Assembly: GCA_937925715.1 (NCBI GenBank)
Contig: CALAMG010000022.1
Location: 1-64,000 of the forward strand
Reading direction: 5' to 3'
Source: an uncultured Collinsella sp.
Lineage (GTDB): Bacteria; Actinomycetota; Coriobacteriia; Coriobacteriales; Coriobacteriaceae
DNA: 64,000 nucleotides
The translations under genes and the position numbers were made by a program. Shown piece by piece: positions 39,118-47,552 of the stretch (its first letter is position 1; the number at the start of each line of letters is the position of its first letter). The notes beneath the pieces were generated by a model. The model had not been told where the DNA came from. It searched no databases and worked only from the letters and a program-made list of their open reading frames with translations.

Positions 39118-39495
39118 TTGCCTACTATTAACCAGCTGGTTCGCCAGGGCCGTCGTTCCGTGCCCAAGAAGTCCAAGAACGCTGCTCTGCAGCACAACTC
39201 CCAGAAGCGCGGCGTGTGCACCCGCGTCTTCACCACGAGCCCCAAGAAGCCGAACTCGGCTCTTCGTAAGGTTGCCCGTGTTCGCCTTGTCAACGGCATC
39301 GAAGTTACTGCTTACATCCCGGGTGAGGGCCACAACCTGCAGGAGCACTCCATCGTGCTCGTCCGCGGCGGTCGTGTCCGTGACCTCCCTGGTGTCCGTT
39401 ATCACGTCATCCGTGGCGCCTACGACGCTGCTCCGGTCCAGAACCGTATGCAGGCCCGTTCCAAGTACGGTGCTAAGCGCCCCAAGGCCAAATAA
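39118..39495 (+). CDS. rpsL: Ribosomal protein S12 (Arg88 variant)
   Basis: 125-aa protein of the decoding centre. The conserved loops TSPKKPNSALRKVARV (Lys43) and PGEGHNLQEHS are present. The second loop reads GGRVRDLPGVRYHV, so residue 88 is Arg (CGT, 39379-39381) rather than the near-universal Lys. Lys88Arg is a classical streptomycin-resistance substitution in Mycobacterium tuberculosis and its equivalent in E. coli. The start is TTG at 39118, 7 nt after GAGAAGGAG. It begins the str operon, closely followed by rpsG. Confidence 0.97.
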   Translation: MPTINQLVRQGRRSVPKKSKNAALQHNSQKRGVCTRVFTTSPKKPNSALRKVARVRLVNGIEVTAYIPGEGHNLQEHSIVLVRGGRVRDLPGVRYHVIRGAYDAAPVQNRMQARSKYGAKRPKAK

Positions 39496-39568
39496 GCCAG
39501 ATAACGTTTTGATACTTTCGCCGTGTGCCGCCTAAGCGCCGCACGGTAGACACTTAAGGAGATTTCAC

Positions 39569-40042
39569 ATGCCGCGTCGTGCAGCAGCTAATCGTCGTGA
39601 GGTTCAGCCTGACGCCGTTTACAACAACCGCCTGGTGACTCAGCTCATCAACAAGGTCCTTCTTGACGGCAAGAAGGCCACCGCTGAGCGCATCGTTTAC
39701 ACCGCTTTCGAGATCGTTGCCGAGAAGTCCGAGGGTGGCGACGCTCTCGCTACCTTCAAGAAGGCTATGGACAACGTCAAGCCCACGCTCGAGGTTAAGC
39801 CCAAGCGTGTCGGTGGCGCTACCTATCAGGTCCCGATGGAGGTCAACTCCCGTCGTTCCACCGCTCTGGGTATCCGCTGGATCGTCAACTTCTCCCGCGC
39901 TCGCAAGGAGAAGACCATGGCCGAGCGTCTCGCCAACGAGATTCTCGACGCTTCCAACGGCCTGGGCGCTTCCGTCAAGAAGCGTGAGGACGTCTTCAAG
40001 ATGGCCGAGGCCAACCGCGCGTTCTCTCACTATCGTTGGTAA
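39569..40042 (+). CDS. rpsG: Ribosomal protein S7
   Basis: 157-aa primary binder of the 16S rRNA 3' major domain. The N-terminus MPRRAAANRREVQPD, the body (LVTQLINKVLLDGKKATAERIVY in the conserved pattern) and the beta-hairpin are typical. The start ATG follows TAAGGAGATTTCAC. It is 73 nt after rpsL and 19 nt before fusA. S7 is the translational repressor of this operon in E. coli; no matching structure was identified here. Confidence 0.97.
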   Translation: MPRRAAANRREVQPDAVYNNRLVTQLINKVLLDGKKATAERIVYTAFEIVAEKSEGGDALATFKKAMDNVKPTLEVKPKRVGGATYQVPMEVNSRRSTALGIRWIVNFSRARKEKTMAERLANEILDASNGLGASVKKREDVFKMAEANRAFSHYRW

Positions 40043-40061
40043 GTTAAGGTAAGGAACTAAC

Positions 40062-42161
40062 ATGGCTAAGCCTAAGTACAAGCTTTCCGATACCCGTAAC
40101 ATCGGCATCATGGCCCACATCGATGCCGGTAAGACCACCACGACCGAGCGTATTCTTTACTACACCGGTAAGACCCACAAGATCGGTGAGGTCCATGAGG
40201 GCGCTGCCACCATGGACTGGATGGTTCAGGAGCAGGAGCGCGGCGTAACCATTACCTCCGCTGCTACCACGTGCTTCTGGAACAAGGACGGTAAGGACTA
40301 CCGCATCCAGATCATCGACACCCCGGGCCACGTTGACTTCACCGCCGAGGTCGAGCGCTGCCTGCGCGTCCTCGATGGCGCTGTCGCCGTCTTCGACGCC
40401 GTTGCCGGCGTTCAGCCCCAGTCTGAGACCGTTTGGCGTCAGGCTTCTACCTTCAACGTCCCCCGCATCGCCTTTATCAACAAGTATGACCGCGTGGGCG
40501 CTGACTTCTTCAACGCTATCGAGACCATGAAGGATCGTCTCGACGCTAACGCCGTGGCCGCTCAGGTCCCGATGGGCGCCGAGGACAACTTCTGGGGCGT
40601 CATCGACCTGGTCACCATGACTGCATGGGACTTCAAGGCCGACGAGAAGGGTATGACCTACCCCGAGCCGATGGACGAGATCCCGGCTGAGTTCGCCGAC
40701 ATCGCTGCCACCAAGCGCGAGGAGCTCCTTGACGCTGCTGCCAGCTTTGACGACGAGCTCATGGAGAAGATCCTCATGGAGGAGGACTTCACCGTCGAGG
40801 AGCTTAAGGCCGCTCTGCGCAAGGGCGTTCTGGCCAACGAGCTCAACCTCGTCTTCGTGGGCTCCGCCTACAAGAACAAGGGCGTTCAGGAGCTGCTCGA
40901 CGCTGTCGTCGACTACCTGCCCAGCCCGCTCGACGTTGAGGCCGTCACCGGTACCGATCCGGACACCGGCGAGGAGATCCAGCGTCATCCTTCCTTCGAC
41001 GAGCCCTTCTCCGGCCTGGTCTTCAAGATCATGACCGACCCGTTCGTCGGTAAGCTCACCTACGTCCGCGTTTACTCCGGCCGCGCCGAGTCCGGCTCCT
41101 ACGTTGTCAACGCTTCCAACGGTCAGCGCGAGCGCCTCGGCCGCATCCTCGAGATGAACGCCGCCGAGCGTATCGACCGTGACGACGCTGCCGCCGGCGA
41201 CATCGTCGCTTGCGTCGGCTTCAAGAACTCCACCACCGGCGACACCCTGTGCGCCGAGGGCAAGGAGATCGTCCTCGAGAAGATCGAGTTCGCTAAGCCC
41301 GTTATCGACGTTGCCATCGAGCCCAAGACCAAGGCCGAGCAGGACAAGATGTCCCTGGCTCTGACCAAGCTCGCCGAGGAGGACCCGACCTTCCAGGTGT
41401 CCACCAACCACGAGACCGGCCAGACCATCATCGCCGGCATGGGCGAGCTGCACCTCGAGATCATCGTCGACCGTCTGCTCCGTGAGTTCAAGGTTGACGC
41501 TAACGTTGGTAAGCCCCAGGTTGCCTACCGCGAGACCGCTGGTCACGACGTCGAGAAGGCTGAGGGCAAGTTCGTCCGTCAGTCCGGCGGTCGCGGTCAG
41601 TACGGCCACGCCGTCATCAAGCTCGAGAAGATGGAGGAGGGCTTCGGCTACGAGTTCGTCAACGCTATCGTCGGCGGCGTCGTGCCCAAGGAGTACATCC
41701 CGTCCATCGACAAGGGCATCCAGGAGGCCCTGAACACCGGTGTTATCGCCGGCTTCCCGGTCCTCGACGTTAAGGTCACCCTGTTCGACGGTTCTTACCA
41801 CGAGGTCGACTCCTCCGAGGCCGCCTTCAAGATCGCCGGTTCCATGGCTATCAAGGACGCCCTCAAGAAGTCCGACCCGCAGCTGCTCGAGCCGATCATG
41901 GCTGTCGAGGTCGAGACCCCCGAGCAGTACATGGGCGACGTTATGGGCAACCTCTCCGGTCGCCGCGGCAAGATCGAGGGCATGGAGGATCGCAAGAACA
42001 GTAAGCTCATCCGTGCCAAGGTGCCGCTGGGCGAGATGTTCGGTTACGCTACCGACCTTCGCTCCCAGACCCAGGGCCGTGCATCCTACACGATGCAGTT
42101 CGACTCTTATGAGCCCGCGCCCAAGTCCATCGTGGACGAGGTCATGAGCAAGAACGCCTAA
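40062..42161 (+). CDS. fusA: Elongation factor G
   Basis: 699-aa translocase GTPase. It has G1 AHIDAGKTTTTERIL, RGVTITSAATT, DTPGHVDF and NKYD in the GTPase domain, the G' insertion, and domains III-V with ETGQTIIAGMGELHLEI and SGGRGQYGH. Length is standard for EF-G1. The start ATG follows AAGTTAAGGTAAGGAACTAAC. tuf does not follow as it often does; rpsJ comes next after 61 nt. Confidence 0.98.
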   Translation: MAKPKYKLSDTRNIGIMAHIDAGKTTTTERILYYTGKTHKIGEVHEGAATMDWMVQEQERGVTITSAATTCFWNKDGKDYRIQIIDTPGHVDFTAEVERCLRVLDGAVAVFDAVAGVQPQSETVWRQASTFNVPRIAFINKYDRVGADFFNAIETMKDRLDANAVAAQVPMGAEDNFWGVIDLVTMTAWDFKADEKGMTYPEPMDEIPAEFADIAATKREELLDAAASFDDELMEKILMEEDFTVEELKAALRKGVLANELNLVFVGSAYKNKGVQELLDAVVDYLPSPLDVEAVTGTDPDTGEEIQRHPSFDEPFSGLVFKIMTDPFVGKLTYVRVYSGRAESGSYVVNASNGQRERLGRILEMNAAERIDRDDAAAGDIVACVGFKNSTTGDTLCAEGKEIVLEKIEFAKPVIDVAIEPKTKAEQDKMSLALTKLAEEDPTFQVSTNHETGQTIIAGMGELHLEIIVDRLLREFKVDANVGKPQVAYRETAGHDVEKAEGKFVRQSGGRGQYGHAVIKLEKMEEGFGYEFVNAIVGGVVPKEYIPSIDKGIQEALNTGVIAGFPVLDVKVTLFDGSYHEVDSSEAAFKIAGSMAIKDALKKSDPQLLEPIMAVEVETPEQYMGDVMGNLSGRRGKIEGMEDRKNSKLIRAKVPLGEMFGYATDLRSQTQGRASYTMQFDSYEPAPKSIVDEVMSKNA

Positions 42162-42222
42162 GTTCGAGCTCCCTGTTACGTAATCCTGCGAGAACATCTC
42201 TCGCACTCTTTGGAGGTTTAAG

Positions 42223-42531
42223 TTGGCTACCCAGAAGATCCGCATTCGCCTCAAGGGCTATGATCACGAGGTCGTCGATCAGTCCGCGAAGCTCATCGTC
42301 GAGACCGCTCAGAAGACCGGCGCTCGCGTTTCCGGTCCTGTCCCCCTGCCCACCGAGCGCAACCTGTACACGGTTATCCGCTCGCCGCACGTGAACAAGG
42401 ACTCCCGTGAGCAGTTCGAGATGCGCACCCATAAGCGCCTCATCGACATCCTCGACCCCACCTCGGGCACCGTTGATTCGCTCATGCGTCTCGACCTCCC
42501 CGCTGGCGTCGACATCGACATCAAGCTCTAA
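42223..42531 (+). CDS. rpsJ: Ribosomal protein S10
   Basis: 102-aa small-subunit head protein that also binds NusB and NusG. KIRIRLKGYDHEVVDQSA and the tip-loop RSPHVNKDSREQFEMRTHKR are conserved. The start codon is TTG at 42223, with TTTGGAGGTTTAAG upstream. It normally heads the S10 operon, but here a terminator follows at once and rplC is 14 kb away, so S10 is expressed with the str genes. Confidence 0.97.
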   Translation: MATQKIRIRLKGYDHEVVDQSAKLIVETAQKTGARVSGPVPLPTERNLYTVIRSPHVNKDSREQFEMRTHKRLIDILDPTSGTVDSLMRLDLPAGVDIDIKL

Positions 42532-42550
42532 GCGATATCGCTCATAGCTT

Positions 42551-42588
42551 AAAGAGCCCCGCTGCCATTATGGTAGCGGGGCTCTTTT
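42551..42588 (+). terminator. Terminator after rpsJ
   Basis: AAAGAGCCCCGCTGCC (42551-42566) pairs with GGTAGCGGGGCTCTTT (42572-42587) and then TGTTTTG. It separates rpsJ from the rest of the S10 genes. Confidence 0.93.
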
Positions 42589-42647
42589 GTTTTGAATGGT
42601 GGCCTTGGGGGCCCGGATAATGCGGCCGAATGGGTGGCTATGGCGTC

Positions 42648-43424
42648 TTATTTACCCATGGGGCGCAGCGATGCCTCCTCAAAATGGAAGGATCGCAAGT
42701 CGTCTTCTGTCTCGATGCACGCGCGACCAAAGTCATCGACCGTTTGAAAGATTCCACGCGCCAGCTCGTCCCCAGCGGGGGAACGGGCGATAACGTGATC
42801 CCCAATCCAATTGAGATGACCGATATATTCGCCGTGGACGGTCGCGAGCGGTCCGGCGTCTTCTTCCATGGCGTTGAGACGCTCTGCCCATGTGTCTACA
42901 GCGTTCACGACCGCGTGATAGACCTCCTTGAGTAGCACATCGACGGCGGGAACATTCTCGTTGAGGTCCGAGAGACCGATTGCCGGCAGGCCGTCATCGG
43001 GAACCTCCGAAGGCACATAGTTCACATTGACGCCAATGCCGCAGACGGCGAAAGGTTTGCCTTCGTTATCGCGTGCCGCCTCGACCAGAATGCCGCCGAG
43101 CTTGCGTCCTCGCGCGACCAGGTCGTTGGGCCATTTGAGGCCAATCTCGTTTGCAAGACCCTGCTTTTCGAGCGCCTCGAGCACCGCTAGGCCGCTGACG
43201 GCGGCAAGACCAGAGTACTTTGCAGGATTAACGCATGGACGCAGGACAATCGAAAGCAATAGGTTGCCGGCGGTTGAATCCCACTTGTGGCCGCGCCGGC
43301 CGCGTCCTGCCGTTTGCGCGCGGGCGGCAAGTCCTGTGCCGTGCGGCGCACCCTGTTTTCCTGCCTCGAGCAGGTCATCGTTGGTCGATCCGGTTACATC
43401 GACAATCGTTAATTGGGCATCCAT
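42648..43424 (-). CDS. birA: Biotin-[acetyl-CoA-carboxylase] ligase
   Basis: 258-aa enzyme that attaches biotin to Lys124 of AccB. Catalytic features: GSTNDDLLE, AARAQTAGRGRRGHKW (biotinyl-AMP loop), LKWPNDLV, GRKLGGILVEA and GIGVNVNY. There is no N-terminal winged helix, so it is a ligase only and not the E. coli-type repressor. The start ATG at 43424 follows GGAGGTAGC. It is divergent from fabH and linked to its substrate gene accB in the same cluster. Confidence 0.94.
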   Translation of the reverse strand: MDAQLTIVDVTGSTNDDLLEAGKQGAPHGTGLAARAQTAGRGRRGHKWDSTAGNLLLSIVLRPCVNPAKYSGLAAVSGLAVLEALEKQGLANEIGLKWPNDLVARGRKLGGILVEAARDNEGKPFAVCGIGVNVNYVPSEVPDDGLPAIGLSDLNENVPAVDVLLKEVYHAVVNAVDTWAERLNAMEEDAGPLATVHGEYIGHLNWIGDHVIARSPAGDELARGIFQTVDDFGRACIETEDDLRSFHFEEASLRPMGK

Positions 43425-43518
43425 AGCGGCTGCTACCTCCTTATTGAATAAGTGAATGACGCAATGGTGTCGAGAGATAGACACAATGTGAAGCCTTTGT
43501 CGCATTTGGACAATTTAA

Positions 43519-43583
43519 TGTTAACACGTCAACAAAGACTGAAATGCGTTATCCTCTCTTGGTCGATGTAAACACGTCAACAA
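43519..43583 (+). promoter_or_regulatory. Paired operator repeats between birA and fabH
   Basis: TGTTAACACGTCAACAA (43519-43535) and TGTAAACACGTCAACAA (43567-43583) are 16/17 identical direct repeats, 48 bp apart. They bracket a possible -10 (TATCCT 43550-43555) for the fab operon. No known FapR, FabT or FasR consensus fits; a lineage-specific lipid regulator is inferred. Confidence 0.6.
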
Positions 43584-43600
43584 CTCAAAGGAGGTTAGTG

Positions 43601-44560
43601 ATGGGTTTCACGATTCTTGGAACAGGTTCGGCACTTCCTGAGCGCAGTGTTTCCAATGACGAGCTGTCTGAGTTCCTCGATACCTCGGATGAGTGGATTT
43701 TTACTCGCACAGGTATCAAGAGCCGCCACGTCTGCACCACCGAGTCACTTGACGACCTTGCCGTAGCAGCGAGCGAGCGGGCACTCCAGGTGTCCGGAAT
43801 CGACGCGAGCCAGCTGGATCTGATCGTCTGCTCGACGACGACGGGTGACCACCTTGTTCCCGCCGAGGCGTGTGCCGTTGCTGAGCGACTAGGCGCGACG
43901 TGCCCTGCCTTCGATGTCTCGGCGGCTTGTGCCGGCTTCGTATTTGCGCTCGATGTCGCCGAGGGCTATATCGCCCGCAGCCGTGCCGAGCGCGTGCTTG
44001 TTGTTGCTGCCGAGCAGATGACGCGCGCGCTCGAGTGGACCGACCGTGCCACCTGCGTGCTATTTGGCGATGGGGCAGGCGCCGCAGTGATTGAAGCTGG
44101 GGGAGACAACCCCCTTGCCGTTGAGCTTTCGACGGCGCCCGACGTCGAGACGTTGCGCGTTCCCGGTCTGGTCGGTACCTCGCCGTTTAAGGCTTCCGCA
44201 GATAGCGCGAGCGTGCTGTCCATGAATGGCCGCCGCGTGTTCAAGTTCGGCGTCAACGCCATCTGTGACACGGTCCATAAGCTTGCGATCGATGCGAGCA
44301 TTTTGGTCGAAGACATCGATCATTTTGTATTCCATCAGGCTAACGAACGAATCCTGAGCCAGGCGGTCAAGCGTCTGGGCGTGCCGGACGAGCGTGTGGT
44401 TCGCACGTTGCGCGAGACCGGCAACATTTCGAGCGCATGCATTCCGCTTGCCCTCGACCGGCTGGCAAACGCCGGTGCACTTCACACGGGCGACACGATC
44501 GCCTTGGTTGGATTTGGCGCCGGTCTGGATATAGGTGGCTATCTGCTTCGTTGGAAGTAG
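43601..44560 (+). CDS. fabH: 3-oxoacyl-ACP synthase III
   Basis: 319-aa initiating condensing enzyme joining acyl-CoA to malonyl-ACP. The catalytic triad is clear: Cys110 in SAACAGF, His in FHQANERI and Asn in ETGNISSACIPL. The start ATG follows AAAGGAGGTTAGTG; the longer frame upstream is not supported. It leads a ten-gene type II fatty-acid operon. FabH specificity sets branched versus straight chains, which cannot be told from sequence by eye. Confidence 0.96.
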   Translation: MGFTILGTGSALPERSVSNDELSEFLDTSDEWIFTRTGIKSRHVCTTESLDDLAVAASERALQVSGIDASQLDLIVCSTTTGDHLVPAEACAVAERLGATCPAFDVSAACAGFVFALDVAEGYIARSRAERVLVVAAEQMTRALEWTDRATCVLFGDGAGAAVIEAGGDNPLAVELSTAPDVETLRVPGLVGTSPFKASADSASVLSMNGRRVFKFGVNAICDTVHKLAIDASILVEDIDHFVFHQANERILSQAVKRLGVPDERVVRTLRETGNISSACIPLALDRLANAGALHTGDTIALVGFGAGLDIGGYLLRWK

Positions 44561-44611
44561 TCGCACATAGGAAATAAAAACGCCCTAGGGCACAACCAAA
44601 GGAGAACTACC

Positions 44612-44848
44612 ATGGCAGATCAGAAGACCTTCGAGCGCGTTTGCGACGTTATCCGCGAGACCGCTGGTCTTGACGACGTTGAGATGAAGCCCGAGTCCAC
44701 GCTCGAGGAGATTGGTCTCGACAGCCTGGGCACCGTCGAGATCCTCGTCGCCGTCGAGGACGAGTTTGGCATCCAGCTCGATACCGAGGAGAACCCCAAG
44801 ACGGTCGGCGAGTTCGCCGATACGGTCGAGGCGGCATTGGAGAAGTAG
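44612..44848 (+). CDS. acpP: Acyl carrier protein
   Basis: 78-aa acidic four-helix carrier. The phosphopantetheine attachment is Ser38 in EIGLDSLGTVEI. The start follows AAAGGAGAACTACC. It lies 51 nt after fabH and 2 nt before fabK. Helix II has the usual acidic surface that docks FAS enzymes. Confidence 0.97.
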   Translation: MADQKTFERVCDVIRETAGLDDVEMKPESTLEEIGLDSLGTVEILVAVEDEFGIQLDTEENPKTVGEFADTVEAALEK

Positions 44849-44850
44849 AG

Positions 44851-45795
44851 ATGCTCAAGACTCCTCTCTGCGATCTGCTCGGCATCGAAAAGCCCGTGTT
44901 CCAGGGCGGTATGGCCTGGATTGCCGATGCCTCGCTGGCGTCCGCAGTGTCCGAGGCGGGTGGCTTAGGCATCATTGCGGCCATGAACGCCGACGCCAAC
45001 TGGCTGCGCGACCAGATTCACGAGCTGCGCGCCAGGACGGATAAGCCCTTTGGCGTCAACGTCATGCTCATGAGCCCGTTTGCCGACGAGGTCGCGCAGG
45101 TCGTGATTGACGAGCGAGTGCCGGTCGTCGTGACGGGCGCCGGCAATCCCGCCAAGTACATGAAGGCGTGGAACGAGGCGGGCATCAAGGTCATCCCGGT
45201 CGTTGCCTCGGTGGCGCTGGCGCGCCTCGTGGCACGTCGTGGAGCCACGGCGGTTGTTGCCGAGGGTACCGAATCGGGCGGCCATATTGGCGAGACCTCG
45301 ACGATGGCACTGGTGCCGCAGGTCGTCGATGCGGTTGACATTCCCGTCGTGGCCGCCGGCGGTATTGCCGACGGCCGCGGCGTGGCGGCCGCCTTTATGC
45401 TGGGCGCCGAAGGCGTGCAAGTGGGTACGCGCTTTCTGGTCGCAGACGAGTGCACCGTCTCGGAGCAGTACAAAGAGATGGTCCTGAAGGCCAACGACAC
45501 TTCGACGCGTGCGACCGGTCGCTCGACGGGACATCCAGTGCGCGCCCTCAAGAGCCCCTTCACCAACGCCTATGCCAAGAGCGAGGGTTCCGGCGCGAGT
45601 GCCGAGGAGCTCGGTGCTATGGGAACCGGTGCGCTGCGTAAGGCCGCCAAGGACGGCAACTACGAAGAGGGTTCGTTTTTGTGTGGACAGATTGCCGGCA
45701 TGGTCAACGAGCGCCAGAGCGCACGCGAAATCGTTGACGACCTGGTCGATGGCGCCGAGCACGTCCTGAAGGGTGCGTGCGCATGGGTGGCGTAG
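44851..45795 (+). CDS. fabK: FMN-dependent enoyl-ACP reductase II
   Basis: 314-aa TIM-barrel flavoprotein of the nitronate-monooxygenase-like family. Key segments: FQGGMAWIADASLA, GVNVMLMSP, GAGNPAKYMKAW, EGTESGGHIGE and AAGGIADGRG for FMN phosphate binding, GVQVGTRF. It catalyses the last reduction of each elongation cycle and replaces FabI, which is absent here. FabK enzymes are naturally insensitive to triclosan. The fabD start overlaps its end. Confidence 0.95.
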   Translation: MLKTPLCDLLGIEKPVFQGGMAWIADASLASAVSEAGGLGIIAAMNADANWLRDQIHELRARTDKPFGVNVMLMSPFADEVAQVVIDERVPVVVTGAGNPAKYMKAWNEAGIKVIPVVASVALARLVARRGATAVVAEGTESGGHIGETSTMALVPQVVDAVDIPVVAAGGIADGRGVAAAFMLGAEGVQVGTRFLVADECTVSEQYKEMVLKANDTSTRATGRSTGHPVRALKSPFTNAYAKSEGSGASAEELGAMGTGALRKAAKDGNYEEGSFLCGQIAGMVNERQSAREIVDDLVDGAEHVLKGACAWVA

Positions 45796-46709
45796 CGTTT
45801 TTGTTTGCCGGCCAGGGTGCCCAGCACCCCGCGATGGGCGTCGACTTGATCGAGACATCGCCGGCGGCTGCCGAGGTGTTCGCCATAGCCGATGAGGTGC
45901 GCCCGGGGACGAGCGAGCAGTGCCGGAGCGCCTCCAAGGAGGAGCTCTCGCAGACCGAGAACACGCAGCCTTGCGTGTTCGTGCACGACTTGGCTGTCGC
46001 CGTCGCCCTGCGCGAGCGCGGCGTGGTGCCTGCCGCCTGTGCGGGATTCTCGCTGGGCGAGGTCGCTGCACTCACCTTTGCGGGGGCATTCGATACGCGA
46101 GCGGGTTTTGAGCTCGTGTGTGAGCGCGCGGCATTGATGGCCACGGCGGCCGAGCGTCACCCCGGCGGCATGCGCGCCGTCATCAAACTTGATGCTGCGC
46201 AAGTCGAGAACCTGGCTGCGCAGGCCGGCGAGGACTGCTGGCCGGTCAACTACAACAGTCCCCAGCAGACGGTTGTGGCCGGAGCGCCCGATGCGCTGCA
46301 GACCCTCGACGTCCTAGTAAAAGAGGCTGGCGGCCGCGCCATGAAGGTCGCGGTGTCGGGTGCATTTCATAGCCCCTATATGGCCGAGGCGGCCTGTGGC
46401 CTTGCCGCATATATTGAGGCCGGTCACGCGCCGTCCCCGTTGCTCATTCCTGTTTTGGCAAATATGACAGCGGCGCCCTATCCGGCGGACCCCCAGACGG
46501 CATCGGAGGTGCTGGCCAACCAGGTGAGCCATGCCGTGCGCTGGGTCGACACCCTGCATGCGCTGCAGGATCAGGGCATCGATACGTTTATTGAGGTCGG
46601 CCCTGGCAAAACGCTGTCCGGCCTGGTCAAGCGTACGCTGAGCGACGTTCGCGTGTATTCGTGCGAGACGGCCGAGCAGGTCGCAGCTATTGCCGACGAG
46701 CTCGCATAG
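45783..46709 (+). CDS. fabD: Malonyl-CoA:ACP transacylase
   Basis: 308-aa enzyme loading malonate on ACP. It has FLFAGQGAQHPAMG at the N-terminus, active Ser in AGFSLGEVAAL, His in SGAFHSPYM, and late EVGPGKTLSGLVKR. The ATG at 45783 overlaps the end of fabK by 13 nt; a GTG 6 nt upstream is also possible. The overlap suggests translational coupling. Confidence 0.95.
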   Translation: MGGVAFLFAGQGAQHPAMGVDLIETSPAAAEVFAIADEVRPGTSEQCRSASKEELSQTENTQPCVFVHDLAVAVALRERGVVPAACAGFSLGEVAALTFAGAFDTRAGFELVCERAALMATAAERHPGGMRAVIKLDAAQVENLAAQAGEDCWPVNYNSPQQTVVAGAPDALQTLDVLVKEAGGRAMKVAVSGAFHSPYMAEAACGLAAYIEAGHAPSPLLIPVLANMTAAPYPADPQTASEVLANQVSHAVRWVDTLHALQDQGIDTFIEVGPGKTLSGLVKRTLSDVRVYSCETAEQVAAIADELA

Positions 46710-46739
46710 TCCACAGGGCTGTAACCCGAAAGGAATGAC

Positions 46740-47513
46740 ATGGGCAACTTGAACAACGGCACGCTCGAGCGCAACGACTCACGTCGCGTGGCATTGGTCA
46801 CGGGCGGCTCGCGTGGTATCGGCCGCGCCTGCGCTGTCGGTCTGGCGGAGGACGGCTTTGATATCGCCGTCGTCTATGCCGGCAGCGTCGATGCGGCGCG
46901 CGAGACGTGCGACGCCTGCGAGGCGGCTGGCGCCGCGGCACGAGCATATCAATGCGACGTGGCCGACCCCGCTGCCGTCAACGCGTGCGTGGAAGCGATC
47001 CTCAACGACTTTGGCTCCATTTGGGCGCTCGTCAACAACGCTGGCATCACCCGCGATGGCCTGCTCATGCGCATGGGCGATGACGCCTTCGATCGCGTAC
47101 TCGATGTCAATCTCAAGGGAACGTTTAACACGACGCGCGCACTCACCAAGACCTTTATGCGCCAGCGCGGCGGCTGCGTCGTCAACATGAGCTCGGTCGT
47201 GGGCCTGATGGGCAATGCCGGGCAAGCTAACTACGCTGCCTCCAAGGCGGGCGTGATCGGCCTGACCAAGGCGGTGGCGCGCGAGCTTGCGCCCCGCGGT
47301 GTACGAGTGAACGCGGTCGCCCCCGGGTTTGTCGAGACAGATATGACGGCAAAGCTCTCGGAGAAGGTGCGTACGGTAACCGAGGAGCAGATTCCCCTTA
47401 AGCGTATGGCGCAGCCCGAAGAGGTGGCCGGCGTAGTGCGCTTTCTGGCGAGCGATGCGGCTGCCTACATTACGGGTGAGGTCGTGCGCGTCGACGGCGG
47501 AATGGCGATGTAG
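46740..47513 (+). CDS. fabG: 3-oxoacyl-ACP reductase
   Basis: 257-aa short-chain dehydrogenase. Features: cofactor motif VTGGSRGIGRA, NNAGITRDGLLMRM, catalytic Ser (NMSSVVG), Tyr and Lys (YAASKAG), and the C-terminal ITGEVVRVDGGMAM. It uses NADPH to reduce beta-ketoacyl-ACP. A 15-residue N-terminal extension precedes the Rossmann fold. The ATG at 46740 has GAAAGGAATGAC upstream. It is co-transcribed between fabD and fabF. Confidence 0.95.
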   Translation: MGNLNNGTLERNDSRRVALVTGGSRGIGRACAVGLAEDGFDIAVVYAGSVDAARETCDACEAAGAAARAYQCDVADPAAVNACVEAILNDFGSIWALVNNAGITRDGLLMRMGDDAFDRVLDVNLKGTFNTTRALTKTFMRQRGGCVVNMSSVVGLMGNAGQANYAASKAGVIGLTKAVARELAPRGVRVNAVAPGFVETDMTAKLSEKVRTVTEEQIPLKRMAQPEEVAGVVRFLASDAAAYITGEVVRVDGGMAM

Positions 47514-47552
47514 AAACCAGGGCCGAAGAACGGCTTGGATGAGGAGACCATG

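Noticed and set aside
40044..42254. 736-codon minus-strand frame opposite fusA
   Set aside because: Same codon-mirror effect; it covers both ends of fusA without any recognisable protein.
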